NCBI GenBank assembly: GCA_965240325.2 | Contig: OZ251226.1 | Location: 1,984,001 to 2,048,000 of the forward strand | Length of the DNA stretch: 64,000 bases | Reading direction: 5' to 3' | DNA from: Rebecca billardiae RCC1528 | Lineage: Eukaryota > Haptophyta | In this document: piece by piece, positions 1 to 12,871 of the stretch | How the letters are laid out: each line of letters starts with the position of its first letter | Position numbering within the stretch: the stretch's first letter is position 1 | Program-made: the position numbers and the translations under genes | Notes under the pieces: generated by a model | Database searches by the model: none | What the model was told of the DNA's origin: nothing | The model's input: the letters and a program-made list of their open reading frames with translations, nothing else

Positions 1-205
1 CCGCAGCGGCGGGTGGCTCTGCAGCGGCAGGCGGGGCCTCTGACGCTGGCGATGGCTTCTTCACCTTGACGAGCCGCGGGGGCAGGCGGTACTCCTCGGG
101 CCCGTACTTGGACATCCAGCTCGCGCGGGTGGTGTGCTCTTTCTGAATGGACTTGTACCACTCGATCTGGCCATCAGGCGTCGCCAGGTTGATGGACGTC
201 GCCAT
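1..205 (-). CDS. N-terminal fragment of an unrecognised protein, cut by the left window edge
   Basis: Reading leftwards from the ATG whose complement is at 203-205, 68 codons stay open to the window edge. The peptide begins MATSINLATPDGQIEWYKSI and continues with a basic-aromatic stretch containing WMSKYGPEEYRLPPRL. It then turns into a Pro/Ala/Lys-rich linker. The first 50 residues have ordinary complexity, unlike shadow frames in this GC-rich DNA, which supports a real gene. No signal peptide or membrane span is visible. It lies head to head with the TPR gene. I do not recognise the family. Short WY.S...KYG-type peptides occur in ciliary microtubule-associated proteins, but that is only a suggestion. 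Confidence 0.55.
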   Translation of the reverse strand, partial: MATSINLATPDGQIEWYKSIQKEHTTRASWMSKYGPEEYRLPPRLVKVKKPSPASEAPPAAAEPPAAA

Positions 206-474
206 CTCTCTGGCGAGAGCGCGTGGCCAAGCTGCGCAGCTTGTGGTTGGCCTCGGCCGGCTCGCTCTCGGGGGTGCTCAGCCTTCAGGCGCACAGCGCG
301 CTCAAGACCTTGTAACGACCTCTTCCTGTAACGTGCACAGCCCAAGGGCCGCCACACAGCCGATATCTTTCCGCGCGAGCCGTTCACAGCCCTCGACTGA
401 GCGCCGTGCAGGCCGAGATCGAGCGGCTCGAGGCGTCCGGCCTCGAGCAGCGCGCGCTGCGGCTGCTGGACACG
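206..474. promoter_or_regulatory. Putative bidirectional promoter
   Basis: About 270 bp separate two divergent start codons. A stop at 313-315 in the frame of the right-hand gene shows that this reading frame does not simply extend leftwards. No TATA box is evident. The call rests on gene geometry. Confidence 0.35.
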
Positions 475-1704
475 ATGGCGGACGAGCCGGTCCGCGCGGA
501 GTTCCTGGGCTCGGACGTCGAGCGGACGGGCGTGGACGTGGCGTATGATGAGGCGTGGACGGCGTATCAGAACAATCACTACGAGGAGGCTCTCGGCCGC
601 CTCGACGCGCTGCTCTCCGTTGTCTCTGATCACGAGCGCGCGCGCTTTGCGCGCGCCCTGTGCTACCTCAAGGTTGACAAGCCAATACGGGCGGAGGCCG
701 AGCTCAACCGGTACATCGCCGCGGTGCACAACAAGCGCGTGAACACGTGCGACGCGCTCTTCTACCGCGCGATGGCGCTGAACCGCCTGAGCTGGGTCCA
801 GCGCGCGCTGGCAGATCTAGATGTCGCGATCTCGTCCAAGCCCGGCTGCGTGAGCGGCTGCGCGTGCGGCATGTCGTGCAAGGCGGTCGAGGCGGTGCTG
901 GCGCGCTTTGCGATCCTCATCGATCCGGACGTGCGTCGCGAGTACGAGGCCAGCGGCGCCGCGGGCGGCGCGCCAGCCTCGGCGGGAGGCGTGGACGCGC
1001 CGGGCCGGCCGTCGGTTGACCCCGCCATGTTCACATACGACGCGCCCACATGGGTGGTGCCGATGCACCAGCTGAACGACGCGCTCGACCGCGCGGCCGC
1101 GCGCGACCGGGTGCCGCTGCTCATCGACGACTCGTCCGACCGCGCGCTCGACCAGTCCTTCCTGTACGTGAGCGCGACCATCGTCGAGATGAAGCGGTAC
1201 GTGATCGAGCTGCGCTCGGGCCGGGTGACGCTGGCCGCCATCCACGAGGACATGCGCTGCAAGCTGGTGCACGCAATGCGTCACGGGCACACGCTCGTGC
1301 TCCGGCTGGGCACGAGCGCGGCCGACCTGGTGCACAGGTTCTGCAACGACGAGTGCTTCCCGATCAACCTGCTGGTTGGGCACAACGCTGTGCGCCGCGG
1401 CGACAACCTGCGCGGGCAGCAGCTCGAGCGCGTGCTGCGCGCAGAGGACACCAACACGGGCATCTTCGTCGTCTCAGACGGCTTCCGCGTCCTCGTCACG
1501 TCCAACCTGCCACCTGCGCGCGTGGACGAGCTGCTCGCGGAGGCCCTTCCGCTCGAGCTCATGCAGCCCGTGCATGTCGTCACGGAGACGACCGTGCGCG
1601 ACGGGCGCGCCGGCGGCGTCACCGTCGAAGAGCTGACCGCGGCCGACCGGGCCAAGCAGCCGCAGCTTGAAGGCGACCGCCTGTCGCTGTTCCTGCAGAG
1701 CTGA
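475..1704 (+). CDS. TPR-repeat protein with a dynein-AAA-like C-terminal half
   Basis: The 409-residue product starts at the first in-frame ATG after an upstream stop. The frame is open back to about 316 without another ATG, so an upstream exon is possible (a GCAG acceptor-like site ends near 411). Residues ~20-135 form helical TPR-like pairs, including AYQNNHYEEALGRLDALL and ALFYRAMALNRLSWVQRALADLDVAI. A short Gly/Ala linker follows. The segment ~200-330 contains PLLIDDSSDRALD and LVHAMRHGHTLVLRLG. It loosely resembles the segment after the last AAA module of dynein heavy chains, where a conserved LxID motif precedes a strand-helix core. That resemblance is weak and judged from memory of the family. 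There is no Walker A motif, so ATPase activity is not expected. The protein looks soluble and cytosolic or ciliary. The function is not established. Confidence 0.72.
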   Translation: MADEPVRAEFLGSDVERTGVDVAYDEAWTAYQNNHYEEALGRLDALLSVVSDHERARFARALCYLKVDKPIRAEAELNRYIAAVHNKRVNTCDALFYRAMALNRLSWVQRALADLDVAISSKPGCVSGCACGMSCKAVEAVLARFAILIDPDVRREYEASGAAGGAPASAGGVDAPGRPSVDPAMFTYDAPTWVVPMHQLNDALDRAAARDRVPLLIDDSSDRALDQSFLYVSATIVEMKRYVIELRSGRVTLAAIHEDMRCKLVHAMRHGHTLVLRLGTSAADLVHRFCNDECFPINLLVGHNAVRRGDNLRGQQLERVLRAEDTNTGIFVVSDGFRVLVTSNLPPARVDELLAEALPLELMQPVHVVTETTVRDGRAGGVTVEELTAADRAKQPQLEGDRLSLFLQS

Positions 1705-2142
1705 GATCAATCAGCGGTCAGAGGAATACGCCGAGCAACGGAGAGTAGTTCGCGACGTCTACTCGTATCGGATTATATTCGGCCTGCGATTATTAGTCGT
1801 GATGAACGTATACTGAACGTTAAGATGGCTGTCCGAATTTGATGAATCACTGACATTGATTAATTATGATAGACACTAGACAGACTCTGCTGCCAACGTT
1901 CGCGGCGGTACAATGGTCATCTGCCTCTTGACTTCGCGGCGATCGTCGGTAGGGAATTGTGGAGCAGCTGATCCTAGGTCTGGGGGATCCGTTATTTATT
2001 AGTTATTACCGAATCCGAAGGCGGCGTGGGTCCACGATCTGAGTGCGGCAGCCAGTCGAGTGAGTCAGTGCGCGCATCATCAACGCGCGCAGCCCGGTGC
2101 TGTGAAGGCGCGGAGCATGAAAGCCCGCGAGGCGTCGGCTCC
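1705..2142. other. Convergent intergenic spacer, AT-richer
   Basis: This spacer lies between two convergent genes. It is clearly lower in GC than its surroundings (many TAATTA/ATTATT runs around 1770-1870). It presumably holds both 3' UTRs. I see no gene, RNA or repeat. Confidence 0.5.
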
Positions 2143-2553
2143 TCAGGGGAAGGGCGTGTGGACCGGCAGGTTCAGCACGGATCGGAAGGGCGGGTAGTCA
2201 TACGTGATGACTTGCCTGAAGCTGTCAAAGATGGGGCTGCCGCCGATGATGCCGATGTCGTTGAGCGTCTGCTTGAGCTCAATGTCGATGAGCTTTTCTG
2301 TCACGACCTCCTCGCCGAGGTACAGCCGAAGACCCTTAATGCCCACCGAGTGGCGTGCCTGCAGCTGCTGCACGATCTTGGAGACCGGCTCGTCGACCGA
2401 CATGCGCGTGGTGAATCGCATCGACTTCCACGTGGCGTTGCAGATCTCCACGTTCACATATTTTGTGGGTGGGGGTGCCTTCACGTCCTCCTTCGCGGCG
2501 TCGCTCTTCTTCTTCTTCTTCTTCCCACCGGTGGCCTTCTTCTTTGCCGGCAT
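2143..2553 (-). CDS. Small protein with Lys-rich N-terminus and ubiquitin-like fold
   Basis: The product is 136 residues, starting at the ATG complement 2551-2553. The longer antisense frame continuing upstream is a shadow of the neighbouring gene. Residues 1-33 are Lys/Ala-rich and disordered. From ~residue 35 the order beta-beta-helix-beta is visible: VNVEICNATWKSMRFTTRM, then a helix VSKIVQQLQARHSVGIKGL, then LRLYLGEEVV and LKQTLNDIGIIGG. This matches the ubiquitin-like layout, in which a strand pair is followed by a helix and then an 'I.GG' turn. There is no terminal diglycine, so conjugation is unlikely. Similar Lys-headed Ubl proteins are found in flagellate genomes, but I cannot name the orthologue. 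It shares a divergent promoter with the giant ASH-domain gene, which would fit a ciliary role (inference). Confidence 0.7.
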   Translation of the reverse strand: MPAKKKATGGKKKKKKSDAAKEDVKAPPPTKYVNVEICNATWKSMRFTTRMSVDEPVSKIVQQLQARHSVGIKGLRLYLGEEVVTEKLIDIELKQTLNDIGIIGGSPIFDSFRQVITYDYPPFRSVLNLPVHTPFP

Positions 2554-2805
2554 TCCGCTCGGCTGGGACGGGCACTCGCACTGGGCAGGTGGGGCGCGAG
2601 CGGGGTGTTTCACGAGTGTTCCGCCGCCATGGGCTACAGTACGCTCTACACTGGGTTCGGTAACGACCGTAGTAACGAAAATCGGCAGCCATCCTGACGT
2701 GGCGCGGCCCCGGACTCGCGCCAATCGACACGGCGGTGGAGCGCCGCCCGCCGCGAGGGGCTCCCTCCCCCACGGGCCGCGCCCACGCGCGCGCCAGCGG
2801 GCGCC
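2554..2805. promoter_or_regulatory. Bidirectional promoter with a CCAAT box
   Basis: This 252-bp spacer separates two divergent start codons. It contains CCAATC at 2721-2726, 80 bp upstream of the giant gene's ATG. The same hexamer occurs in two other promoter regions of the window. No TATA box is seen. Confidence 0.4.
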
Positions 2806-5800
2806 ATGGAGGCGCCCCTCTTCTCGACCAACCTGGACAACTCCAAGCTGAGCGTGGACACCATCGTCACCGACAACAAGTCGGTGCTCACCCGCTTCGA
2901 GCTGCAGTCGCACGCGGACGTCAGGCTGCGCATCGAGCTGCGCTCGACGATGGGCGAGCAGCTCGGCTTCCAGAACACGAACGCGAACGTGGTGGGCGAG
3001 ACGGAGGAGTCGGAGGAGTCGGACGACGACTACAACGAGCTCTTCAATCAGGTCAACCAGATCGACCACGTCGAGCTCGGCCCGCGCGAGGCGCAGACGG
3101 TGATCGTCACCTTCCGGCCGCGCTCGCTGCAGCAGAGCTCGCTGCAGCACAGTTACGGCTTCGAGCGCGACGGCGACTTCGTCGAGCCGAGCCGGCAGCT
3201 GGGCAGCGCGTTCAGCGGGCACGCGCTCGCGTGGGGCCCCAAGCAGCAGTACCACATCAGCGAGTGCACGGGCACCATCTTCTTGCACGCGCGCGAGATC
3301 GGCGACGGCGCCGGTGGGCCCGCGGCTGAGCCGGAGGCGGACGTGCGGCAGCAGCAGCTGGTGCTCGAGTTCGTCGCGCGCGTGTGCTCGTCGGTGCTGG
3401 CGACGGACGTGCGCGAGCTGATCCTCGACGAGTGCGCGCCCGGCCGCACCTCCGTCAAGGACTTCACCATCTGGAACCGCTCCGAGGTGCCGGTGCAGTA
3501 CGCGCTGCGCTCCAAGGACGGTCGCGGCGAGCTCGCGTTCGCGGCGTACGACACAGGCGAGCCGATCGACGACGAGTCGGACGGCGGGCGCGAGATCCGC
3601 GGGTTTTCGCACGAGCGCATCCGGCTGACCTACGCCCCGCCCGCCGACGCGAGCGGCGAGCTCGTGTACACGGTCGAGGTTGAGAACCTTCTCAACCTGC
3701 AGAACGTGGCGAGCATCGCGGTGCACTGCACGGTCAACGCGGTCGCGGTGCAGGAGACTCTAGCCGTGATGGCGGGGGACGCGCCCGTCTCGATCCTCGA
3801 CTTTGGCGACTGCTACGCCATGGCGATGACGTCGCGGCTCATCACGCTGCGCAACGTCTCCGACGCGCCCCTCGACGTCAGCCTCCACACCGACCTGCCG
3901 CACGAGCTCGGCTTCGAGCTGCGCACGGAGACGTTCGCGCGCCGCGGCGGCGCGCCGCGCTCGGGCGGCTCGTGCGTCGGCTCGCTCGACTCGGGCGACT
4001 CGCTGGACGACGGCGAGGGGGACGACGACGAGCCGGAGGCCATCGCCGAGCGCGAGGCGATGGCGTCGCTCGCCGCGCGCGGCGCGACGGTCGTCGGCGC
4101 CCCGCGCACGCCGACCGCACCGCGCGCTCTCGCGGTGACGCCGCCCTCGCCCTCGACGCCCGCGAGCGAGCGCGGCGGCGCGCGCGGCGGGCGCACGCCG
4201 CGCACGCCGCCGGCCGACGGGCTCGACGACCTCTCGCCGCCGCCGCTCGGCGCGGTGGGCCCCGGCCTGCGCCGCTCGTCCGGCTCGCTGCGCATGCGCG
4301 GCGCCGCCGACCGCCCCGGCGGCGCGCTCGGCGGGCCGAGCGAGGACGAGGGCGGCGGCGGCGGCGGCGGCGCGGCGGGCGGCAGTCGCGCCGAGGCGCA
4401 CGGCTGCGATCCGAGCGCCGGCGGCGCGGCGGCGCTCGAGCCGTACCGCCCTTCGGGCCCGCGGCGCATCGACGCGAGCGGGCGCGCGCGCGACGCGCAC
4501 AAGCTCGGCGCCGCGAGCGGCGCCGGCCCGAAGCACCGCATCGAGGAGCTCACGCTCGAGCCGGGCCGGGAGGCAGAGCTGTGGGTTCGCTACACGCCGC
4601 GCGCGAGCACGCCGCGTGACGGCGGCGGCGCGTCCGACGGCGCCGCGGCCGCGGCGGCGGACTCGGCGCTGGACGAGAGCGGGAGCTCGCCGCCGCCGGG
4701 CGTGGGCGCGGCCGACGCCGTGCCCGAGCTCAGCGTGCAGCTCATGCGCCGCACCTTCCGCCTCACCTTCAAAGTCGCGTCGGCGGGGACGGTCCAACCT
4801 TTGATGCGCTCGATCGCGTGCGTCGCGCGCGTGTGCACGTCCGTGGTACGCGCCGCCAAGCCCGAGGTGCACTTCGGCGAGGTGGACGTGCTGTCGGCGC
4901 GCACGGCGGTGGTGAAGGTGGAGAATCTCGCCGAGCTCCCCGCGCACGTCGCCGTCCAGTTCCACTCCAAGGCGCTCCGCTGCCGCGAGGAGTCGTTCCA
5001 CGTGCCCGCGCGCGGCACACACGAGCTGCTCTTCGACTTCCGCCCGCGCCGGCCGAACGCGGCCTACTCGAAGCAGGTGACGCTGGTGAACACGCGGAAC
5101 CGGCACAACGAGGTGACGCTCTCCTTCTTCTCCAACAACATCGACCCGCACAACGTCTCGATCCACCAGCTCTTCTACCGCCTCGCCCTCGGCTCGCCCC
5201 TGCTATCGCCGGCGGCGCTCGTCGCGTCGGCCGCGGGCGCGCCCGGCGGCGGCGGCTCGCTCGGCGGCGGCGGCGCGAAGCACAAGCTGCTGCCGGCCCT
5301 CGGCGCGCACGCGCACATGCACGCGCGCTCGGCGGGGCCGGGCGGCGTGCCGCCCGCCGGCGCCGCCGGCGGCAGCAGCACCGGCGGCGCCGGCGGCGCC
5401 GCCGGCTCGGGCGGCGCCCGCCCGGATGAGGCGGGCGCGCTCAACGCCGGCGTGCCGTTCGAAGACGTGATCGAGCACGCCGCGTCGGTGCGGCTGCTCA
5501 CCGTGACGAACATCACGGCGAAGGTGCTCGCTCTTAGGCTCGACTCGTCGGCGCCCGCCGACGTGGCCGTGTACTCGCTCGCGGCCGCGCGCGCGCCGCG
5601 CGCCGCGAGCGCGCGCGAGGGCGAGGCCGTCCCCGGTGCGAGCGCGCTCGGCGCGCCGCTCGCCCTCGCCCAGCCGCCGCGCGCCGCGTGCGCCGCGCCG
5701 CTCGGCGTGGCGTGCGGCGGCGTTGGCGGGGGCGGCGTGAGCGCGGGCGCGCCGCCCGAGCTCCCGCCGCCCCCGCTCTCGCTCAGCCCTTCAGGCACGT

Positions 5801-7452
5801 CGAGCGCTTGCGGCTTCTCAGCACAGCTCGAGCGCATCCGGCGCGGGCGGGTGCAAACCGACAAGCGCGAGCTGCTGCTCGAGTCGATGGAGGAGCGGCG
5901 GGTGCGGCCGCCGATGCAGGGCGCGGCGCCGGGCGGGCCGCAGGGGAGCGTGGGCGGCGCGGGCGGCGGCGCGGGCGGCGGCGCGGGCGGCGCGGAGGTC
6001 GGCGGCGGCGACGGCGCGGCCAGCTCGGTCGCATCAGCGGCGGGCGTCGCAGGTGGCTCTTCAGACGGCGTGCGCGCGCACCTGTCGAGGCTCAGCCTCG
6101 ACCTGGCTCTGTACCAGCACACGCCCATCTCGAGCGGGCTGGGTGGTGGTGGCGGCGCTGGCGGCGGCGCCGCCGCCGCAGGCGCTCCGTCGCTCTCGGC
6201 GGCCGCGCACACCGCCGCCGCTGCAAACGCCGCGGCGGCGGCGGGCGGCGGCGGCGCCGACGGCGGCTGGGAAGGCGGCGCGGACGCGCCGCGCGCGCGC
6301 TCGGGGTCTGCGACCTCGCGCATGCTCAACCTGCTCCTCGGCGGCTCGGCCGCGGGTGGCGCCGCCGCGGTCTCCGTCTCCGCCCCGAAGGACCTCGGCT
6401 CGCCCGGCTGCTGCGGCGGCGGCGCCGTCTCCGCCGCGGCGGGCGGGAGCGACCCCACAGACGGCGGTCCGTCGCGTGCCTCGCCGTTCTCGTCGCGCTC
6501 CGGCACGCCGCCGCACGGCGCGGGGGGCTCGGCCAGCGCGGACGGCGGCGCCGCCGGCGCTACCGCTCGCAGCGTGCACGGCTTTGGAAGCGTGCCCGGC
6601 GGCGGCGGCAGCGGCGGCGGCGCGGAGGGCGTCGGCGGCGCAGCCGCCGTGCCGCTGCGGCTGCAGCGGCAGTCGTCGTTACCGAACCTGACCGACGCGG
6701 CCGACGGCGGCGCGGACGCGCTCGACGGCGGTGCAAGGGCGGAGGCGGGCGCGCGCGCGGTGGGCGCCGACGCGGCGCGCTCGGCCGGTGGCGTCGGCGC
6801 GTGGAACGCGAGCGGGCCGGCCAGTCCGAGTGGCGCGGCGCCCGCGGCGCGCGGCGGCAGCCCGGGAGCCGCCGCCGATCTCGCCGAGTCTGCCGCCGCC
6901 GGCACCGCCGCCGTAGGCGCGGGCGCGGGCAGGCCCGGTGGCGGCGGCGGCGGGGCCGTGGCGCGCGTGGTCGCGCGCTCGCGCGAGGCTCCGTGGTCGG
7001 ACGGCAGTCGGCCGGCGGGCGGCGTGGCCGCGGCGGGCGCGGGCGCACTCATCGCGGAGGGCGCAGGCGGCGCGCGCGGCGGGTCGGGCGAGGCTGGCCA
7101 GCCCGCGGGCGGGCTCGTGCTCGGCGTGACCGAGCTGCGCTTCCTGTGCGAGGCGTGCGCGGAGGTGCACGCGCAGCCGAGGGCCGTGCACGCCGCCTCG
7201 CTCGCCGTGAAGGCGGTCGGGCACCACGCGGGCCAGCGGCAATTCTCCTCACACGCCCTCTCGTGCAAGCTGGGCGCAGCCATGCTGGCGTGGCGCCGCG
7301 CAAAGGCGTCGGCGGCGGCGCCCACCGAGATCGCCGCGGCCGCGGCCGACGCCGTGCTGCGCGGCGCGCGGGACGACGACCTGGAGGCGCGCTTGGAAGC
7401 CAGATTCGCCTCGGCGAGCTCGGGGCCAGACGGCGGCGGCGCGGCGGCGCTC

Positions 7453-7500
<48 letters not shown>

Positions 7501-9363
7501 GGCGGCGGCGGCGCGGCGCCGTCGAGCGCCGAGCTGGAGGAAGGTGTCGTGCGGCTGGTCGGGCTGATCCACTCGCTGGTCGAGCGCGCGCTGCTCGACG
7601 GCGCGCTCGTGCCGCTGCGCACCCTCGCGCTCGAGCCCGCCGAGAGCGCGGACGTGGTCGTTGTCGTGTATGCGAGCGGCGCGGCGGCGCTGGAACAAGA
7701 GGCGGCGGCGGCAGCGGCGGCGGCCGCGGCGGCGGCGGCAGCGGCGCGCAGCGGCGCGGGCGCGGGCGCGGTGGCGGGCGCGCGCGAAGGGTCGCCGCCC
7801 GCGCGCGCGCCCGCGGCGGACGAGGGCGCGGCGTGCGCGACGGCGCTCGCCGCGCCCGTCGGCGGCGCCGGCGCGCACGCGGCCGGTGGCGGCGGCGGCG
7901 GCGGCGCGCACGGCGGCGCGTCCGCGCTCTCAGGCCCACGGCCGTTGTCGGAGCAGCTGCACATTCGGATGCTGCAGTACGACGACCACGTGTTCAGGGA
8001 CCACCAGCGCCGGATGGAGAAGCGCGCGTCGATCGCGTGGCGCCCGCTCCGCCTCGTGCCCGAGCAGGGCGGCTCGGCGGCGCTCGCACAGACGCCCGCA
8101 CCCGTGCCCACCTCTCCGCCGGTGCGCTCGCTGCCGCTCACCGGCCGCGTCGTCCGCTCTCGGCTTGGCATCGACCAGCGGCACATCAACTTCGGCACGC
8201 GGATGGCGGGGGACAACACCGAGCGCACGCTCGTGCTGCACAACCGCTCGGCCGTGCCGCTCGTCTTCAAGCTGATCAAGACGGGCTCGAACGCGTCGTT
8301 CGACCTTCACGTCTCGCGCAGCGCGCGGCACGGCATCATCCGGCCGCACTCGTCGCGGCCGCTGCAGCTCGCCTTCAGGCCGACGCTTCCGGGCACGTTC
8401 CTCGACACGCTGTCGGTGCTGAACGTGCTCGACCCGACGGACCGGGTGGTGATCAGCGTGAAGGCCTTCGTCGCGCGGCGCGGCACCTTCGCCGCCACGC
8501 TCGCCGGCGGCGGCACCACCGTCGACTTTGGCTCGTGTTCGCCCGGCGAGCGCTCGCCGTGCGCCGCGCGGCTGCTGCTGACTAACACCACCAAGGGGCG
8601 GCGCACCTACCTGGTCTGCCTGGACGAGGGCGCGCTCGCGCTCGGCGCGGCGGACGCGGGCGAGGCGGCGCGCGCCGCGGCGCGCGCGCTCGCGCCCGAC
8701 GGCCTGAGCGGCACCCTCGAGGTCGACCTCGTCTCGACCGCGCCCGCGCCGGGCGCGGCGGGCGGCGCGGGCGGCGCGGGCGGCGCGGCGGGCGCGGGCG
8801 TCGACGAGACGTCACGCGCCGAGCGGGTGGAGCACCTCGAGCGGAAGATCCGGATCGCGCAGCGCAAGGGGAAGCCGGAGAAGGCGGAGAAGCTCGCGCG
8901 GCAGCTGCGCGTGCTGCTCTCCGGCGGCGCGCCCGACGGCGAGCCCGCCCCCTCCGACACGGACGCGAACGAATCAGACGTGGGCGTGTCAGAATCAGAC
9001 GACGAGGGCGCGCTGCGCGCGCGCTCGCGCTCGCCCGCGCCGATCGCGCGGCGCACGGCGTCGACGTCGGGCGGCGCGGCGGCGCACGGCGCGAGCGGCG
9101 GCGCCGGCCGCGCCGCGCACCTCGTGCGCATCGCCGTCGACGGCCTCACGATGCAGACGCTCGACGTCGTGCTTCGACTCAGCCTGCGCCCGCCGGCCGC
9201 GGCCGCGGTCGCCGCTGCGGCCGGCGGCGCGCACGCGTGCGCTGACGCCGGCTCGCCGGCCCTGCACCTGAGCACGGGCGTGCTCGCGGTGCGCGGCCGG
9301 CTGCTCGTGTACGACGGCCGCGACGCGCCGAGCGCCGGCACGGCTGTGGCCGCGCCCGCGCCC

Positions 9364-9394
<31 letters not shown>

Positions 9395-12300
9395 GAGCAT
9401 GTGCGGCGGGCGACGGCGGCGGCGGCGGCGGCGGCGCAGCCGCTGACGGCGGCGAGTCGAGCGGCCGCGTGGCCTTCGCGTTCTGCGCCGAGCTGAACAC
9501 TGCGAGCGAAGGGATCCACTCGCCCCTGATGCGCGGCGGCGCTGGCCCCGGGCCGCTCGCCGCGGGCGCCGGCGGCAGCTCGCTCGTCCCGCGTGACGCG
9601 CGCTACCGCTCAGCCGCCTCGGCGTCGCTCCACTCGCCTTTCGGGCACCAGCACGCGCCTGCGATGATCGCGCCGCTCGTGCTGCCCGGCGCGGAGGGCG
9701 GGGAGGGCGCGGCGCGCGAGCCGGGCGCGGAGGGCGGCGCCACGCTGCTCGGACGACGCTCGCCCGCGGACGCGCACGCCGCCGACGCCGTACCGCCGCC
9801 GCCGCTCTCGCCGCTGCGGCGCGGCGGCGGCGCCGCCGACGCGGCGGGCGGCGCGGGCGGCGCGGGCGGCGCGGGCGGTGCGGGCGGTGCGACAGCTGGC
9901 TGCAGCCTCCTGGGCTCTCTGCATGCCGGCGCCGGCGGGGCGGCAGGGGCGCAGGGTGGCTCGGCGGGCATGCCCGCGGCGCAGTCACTCCTCACCGCCG
10001 CGCTGCGCGCGCACAGCCTCGGCTCCACGCCCGGCGCCGCGGCCAGCGCGGACAGCGCTCGCTCTGCGGACTGCGGCAGCAGCGGCGCCGCCGTCGCCGC
10101 GGCCGGCGCCAACGCCGCCAACGCCGCCAACGCCGCCGCTACCGTGGCCGGCGGCGGCGCGGCCGGCGCGGGCGCCGAGTGTGCGAGTGCGGAGCAGCCG
10201 CGGCTGCGCCGAGCGCGCGAGGACGTGCCCGGCCCCGATCCGGAGGACGGCGCCGCGCCGCGCCTCGGCCTCCGGAAGGAGCGGAGGTGGACAGAGCCGT
10301 CGCCCGAGCTCGTGTCTGGCAGGGCGGTGCACGCGGTGCGCGGTGCGCGCGAGCGCGAGGCTGCGGAGTGCCGCGGCGCGCTGCTCGCGCGCTCGTTCTC
10401 GGCGCTCTCCGACGGCGACGGCGACGAGAACTCCACGTCGTGCTCCGGCGGGCGCGAGGCGGACGAGCTCGAGCTCGGCTACGACGACGACGACGAACGA
10501 GGTGCCTCCGAAGGCTCGGATGAGGATGAGTTCATGCGCCGCGGCCGCGCGCGCACGGAGGCGGGGCTCTCGATGCCCTCCTCCCTGACGCACTCGCCGC
10601 GCACGCGGCGCGTGACGAGGCGCGAGGACGCGGACGCGGCCGCCGCCGCATACGGCCGCAGCGCGCCGGGCACGCCCGAGGCCGCGGTGCCCGCGCCGCT
10701 GCTGCCACCGGGCGACCGCGCGCTCGACTCGCCGCCGCGCGGCAGCCGTCTGCGCGGCTGCGGCCACAGCATCTGCGGCTCCGCGCCGGTGACGCCGATC
10801 GAGCGGCGGCGCTCGGCGGAGGTGGAGGGCGCGCTGCCATTCGCGTGGGCCGCCGCCGTCGCCGAGCCGCCGGCCGGCACCACCTCCATCTCTCGGTTGC
10901 TCGGCGCGCGCTCGCCGCCGCGCGCGGGCGCGCCCGCGGCGGCGGCGGCGGCGGCAACGGCTGCTGGCGTCTCCCCCGAGGAGCGGCGAGCGGCGGTGCG
11001 CCGGCTGATGCTGAACCTGTCTGCCGGACGCGGCGGCGGCGCGCACAAGCTCAAGCGGCTCCGCCGCGCGCTGCGCCGCGGCGCGCAGCTGCCTGAGAGC
11101 GAGACCGGCTCGGACGGGTCACCGAGGTCGCGCGTGCGGCCGACGGTGGCCGCGGAGCTAGCAGCGCACCGCGCGCGCAAGGCGGCCGCGCTCGAGGGCG
11201 CGGATGGCGCCGCGCCTGCCGCCGCCGCCGCCGCCGCGCCCGGCGCGGGCGGCGGCGCGGCCCACGCCGGGCCCGCTGCCGCGGCCGAGCGCGGCGGCGG
11301 CGGTGGCGGTCCGCGCGCCGCGCACGGCGGCGCGGGCTGCTACACTGCGGCTGTAACACTGTCCGCGGCGGCGGCGGCGGCGGCGGCGAGCGCCGCGCCG
11401 CCGGGCTCGCCGCCGGGCCCGCCGATCGCGCTCGAGCCCGCAGACCTCACGCTGCCCCCGCAGACCGCCGCGACCACCAACCTCGCGTCCTTCCGCCTGC
11501 GCAACACGACGCGGCACACGGTTACTTTCGTCCTACTCAAGGAGACCATGGCTGACGACCCGACGGCGGCCGGAGGCGGCCCGGCGGGCCACGGCGACGT
11601 GATCCAGCTCGGGCACACGCACGGGCACATCCCGCCCGCGTCGGACGCGCCCGCGTCCGACGGCGCGCCCGCCGGCTCGGACGGCACGTGCGAGATCGCG
11701 CTGCGCATCACGCCCTCCGACGCCCTCGGCCGGCGCAGGCAGCGAGTCACCGTGCGCTGCCTCGGGTTCCTCGCGCCTGGCTCGGGCGGCGTGCCGGGCG
11801 CGCTCGTGCCGGCGCGGCGCGGCGCGGCCGGCTCGGAGGACCGGTTCCCGTACAACGCGACGCTCACGCTGAGCTACAACGTCGTGCACCCGCCGTACCT
11901 TGAGTTCCCGGAGCTCTCGCGGTGCGCGCCCGCCGCGGGCGGCGGCGGCGGCGGCGCGAGCGCGGCCAGCGCGGCCAGCGCGGTGCAGGATGGCGGCGGC
12001 GGCGGTCCGGCGGCAGCTTCGGGCGCGGCGGGCGGCTCGGGCTACGAGCTCGCCCTGGGCCAGTGCTACGTGAACGCCGCGATGCAGCCCGCCGACGCGG
12101 CGGGCGGGGTGCCGCCGCCGGCCGTGCGCGTGCGTCCCGTGCGCGTGCGCAACGTCCGCGATCTGCCCGTGACCCTCTCCGCCGCTTCGAACACGAAGCA
12201 ACTTGGGATCTACCTGGACGAGGCGCGCACGCGCGTGGCGAGCGCGGTGCGCGTGAGCGCGCGCGAGGAGTGCGCCCTGTACGTCTGCCTCCAGCCCAAC

Positions 12301-12828
12301 CTACCCCCCGACGTGTACGCCGGCCGCGCCGCGCCGCGCTCGTTCGTCGGCGGTGTTCACGTCCGAGTGCATGCGGCCGCGGCCGGCGCGGCCGGCGCGG
12401 CGGGCGGCGGCGGCGGTGGCGGCGGCGGCGGCGGCGGCGCGGCGGACGAGTCGGAGCGCGAGCCCGATGCGAGCACGCTCGGCGCCGTCGTCGAGGAGCA
12501 CGTGCTGCGCATCTCTGCGACGATCGGCCGAGCGCTCCTCCGCTCGGCGGAGTCGTTCATCGACCTCGGCCGCAGCGCGCGCGTCGGCGTGCCCGTGCGT
12601 GGGATCATGTGCCTCTCGAACGAGGTGCCGGCGATGCCGCTGCACTGGGCGGTGGAGACGGCGCTCGTGCGCGCGCGCGGCGGCGCAGAGGGCGGCGGCG
12701 CCGACCACGCCGCGGCCGACGCCGCGCCGCCGCCCAGCTGTGTCGTCGAGCCCGCCGCCCTCGCAGGTGTGCTCGTGGCTGATCCGCTAGCGGGCGGCGG
12801 CGGCGGCGGCGCGGCGGCGGCGGCCACT

Positions 12829-12871
<43 letters not shown>

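Noticed and set aside
406-474. GTG at 406 as start of the TPR protein
   Set aside because: GTG starts are not expected in a nuclear eukaryotic gene. The first in-frame ATG is at 475. An upstream exon remains possible.
61-729. Minus-strand 222-codon frame overlapping the TPR gene start
   Set aside because: Conflicts with two better supported genes and is Arg-rich low-complexity sequence.
5175-8279. Antisense stop-free frame of 1,034 codons inside the giant gene
   Set aside because: Pro/Ala/Ser low-complexity shadow of the GC-rich Gly/Ala coding strand. It has no domains, and the sense strand carries the ASH signatures.
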